Below are positions 4,828 to 5,595 of a stretch of 5,595 nucleotides of DNA, piece after piece (position 1 is the first letter of the stretch; the number at the start of each line of letters is the position of its first letter). This DNA comes from Candidatus Falkowiibacteriota bacterium (GTDB taxonomy: Bacteria; Patescibacteriota; Patescibacteriia; Patescibacteriales; UBA12075): the NCBI GenBank assembly GCA_003647675.1, contig QMNH01000073.1:1-5595 (forward strand), written 5' to 3'. The notes beneath the pieces are model-generated. The model was not told the DNA's origin and searched no databases. It saw only the letters and a program-made list of their open reading frames with translations. The translations under genes were made by a program, and so were the position numbers.

Positions 4828-5595
4828 TTAATTTTTTATCTTAAATTCATTTACTTTTTTTAAAATTTTTTCCTCGTTCATAGTTGTTGATTTTCTATTT
4901 CTTACAATTATTTTTCCATTAATTACTACATTTTCCACATCACCGGAATTCGCGGAGTAGACAATATGAGAATATGGATCATATATCGGAGTAAGATGCG
5001 GTTTATCTAAATTAATAGAAATAATATCTGCTCGCTTACCAACTTCGAGCGAACCAATTATATCTTCCATGCCAAGGACGCGGGCTGCGTCTATTGTGCT
5101 CATTCTTACTACTTCTCTGGCGCTCAAAGCTGTCGGATCAAGCTTATCAACTTTATGAAGCAAAGCACAAACCTTCATCTCGTCAAATAAATCCAAAGTG
5201 TTATTACTGGCCGCCCCGTCAGTGCCTAGGCCGACCGTAATTTTCATTTCTTGCATCTTATTTACCGGCGCTATACCGGAAGCTAATTTCATGTTGCTGA
5301 TAGGATTATGACTGACCTTTACATCTCTTTTTTTATATATTACCAGGTCTTCATCGTTGAGCCAGACGCTGTGAGCGGCAATAGTTTTGCCGCTAAGCAA
5401 TCCCAAGTCGTCAAGATACTTTACAGGTGATTTTTTGTTTTTCTTAAAAGAATTTTCTACTTCCTGCCTGGCTTCGCTTATATGAATATGGATTGGTAAA
5501 TTATATTTTTCGGCTATTTTTTTTGTTTTCAACAAAGTTTCCTTGGAGCAAGTATAAATTGAATGGGGCTGCGCCGACACATTAATTAATTCATC
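4828..5595 (-). CDS. Amidohydrolase, MTA/SAH deaminase-like (COG0402), N-terminus outside window
   Basis: The frame is open to the window edge, so the first part of the gene, including the usual N-terminal HxH metal motif, is missing. About 255 codons remain, compared with about 400-450 for the family. An in-frame GTG at 5580 is internal, because homology continues upstream of it as AQPHSIYTCS. Counted from that GTG, the visible metal and substrate residues are HIHISE (31-36), AAHSVWL (68-74), SHNPISNMKLASGIAPV (90-106) and GTDGAASNN (119-127), with the metal Asp at 121. This set is typical of 5-methylthioadenosine/S-adenosylhomocysteine deaminases, zinc enzymes that release ammonia from the adenine ring. 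Exact substrate specificity cannot be read; related chlorohydrolase-like or other nucleoside deaminases remain possible. The C-terminal beta part (GKRADIISINL, NGKIIV) is complete. The TAA stop abuts the murC ATG, so the two are probably co-transcribed. Confidence 0.9.
   Translation of the reverse strand, partial: DELINVSAQPHSIYTCSKETLLKTKKIAEKYNLPIHIHISEARQEVENSFKKNKKSPVKYLDDLGLLSGKTIAAHSVWLNDEDLVIYKKRDVKVSHNPISNMKLASGIAPVNKMQEMKITVGLGTDGAASNNTLDLFDEMKVCALLHKVDKLDPTALSAREVVRMSTIDAARVLGMEDIIGSLEVGKRADIISINLDKPHLTPIYDPYSHIVYSANSGDVENVVINGKIIVRNRKSTTMNEEKILKKVNEFKIKN

Noticed and set aside
4637..4831. Plus-strand frame of 64 codons with a hydrophobic end
   Set aside because: It is the antisense of the murC N-terminal Rossmann domain; the hydrophobicity follows from the complementary codons.
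5578..5580. GTG as the start of the amidohydrolase
   Set aside because: The frame stays open to the window edge and family motifs needed for activity lie further upstream, so this is an internal valine codon.
1..5595. Alternative genetic code with TGA as glycine, CRISPR arrays, tRNA or rRNA genes, insertion sequences
   Set aside because: All complete genes read through in the standard code with TAA/TAG stops. I saw no spaced direct repeats, cloverleaf, rRNA-like conserved sequence or transposase.

Overview
The window is AT-rich and every convincing gene lies on the minus strand, so transcription runs from high to low coordinates. It looks like a fragment of a Candidate Phyla Radiation (Patescibacteria, probably Parcubacteria-like) genome. 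The reasons are the low GC content, weak or absent Shine-Dalgarno sequences, a sigma-region-4/HARE-HTH protein, a membrane-anchored protein of a type I associate with CPR, and a 24-bp repeat encoding HSTSSGQA-like peptide that I recall from many CPR proteins. Visible stop codons are TAA, TAG, TAA and TAA. No complete gene is broken by an in-frame TGA, so the standard bacterial code fits. The lineage is an inference.

Layout in transcription order: (1) 5595-4828, the C-terminal part of a metal-dependent amidohydrolase (MTA/SAH deaminase-like), whose start lies outside the window. (2) 4827-3361, murC, whose ATG directly follows the amidohydrolase stop. (3) 3343-2399, murB, 17 nt after murC. A hairpin with a T7 tract at 2339-2308 closes this operon. 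(4) A good promoter (TTGACT-N17-TATATT, 2235-2207), a palindrome at the expected transcription start and a GC-rich 30-nt leader hairpin precede a 403-residue regulator-like gene (2113-902). That protein carries a sigma-70 region 4 and C-terminal HARE-HTH/winged-helix domains. A second terminator follows at 883-853. (5) A second promoter with an extended -10 (851-822) and several inverted repeats lead into a membrane-anchored protein (752 to beyond base 1), which runs off the window.

MurB makes UDP-MurNAc and MurC adds L-alanine to it, so the two genes supply consecutive cytoplasmic steps of peptidoglycan precursor synthesis. The amidohydrolase appears to be co-transcribed with them and probably acts in nucleoside/SAM by-product salvage. 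The two downstream genes are separate transcription units.

The most interesting points are the fusion of a sigma region 4 to a delta-like HARE-HTH domain without sigma region 2, the 24-bp repeat inserted in frame into an A7C octamer array inside murC, and the structured leaders of the two downstream genes.
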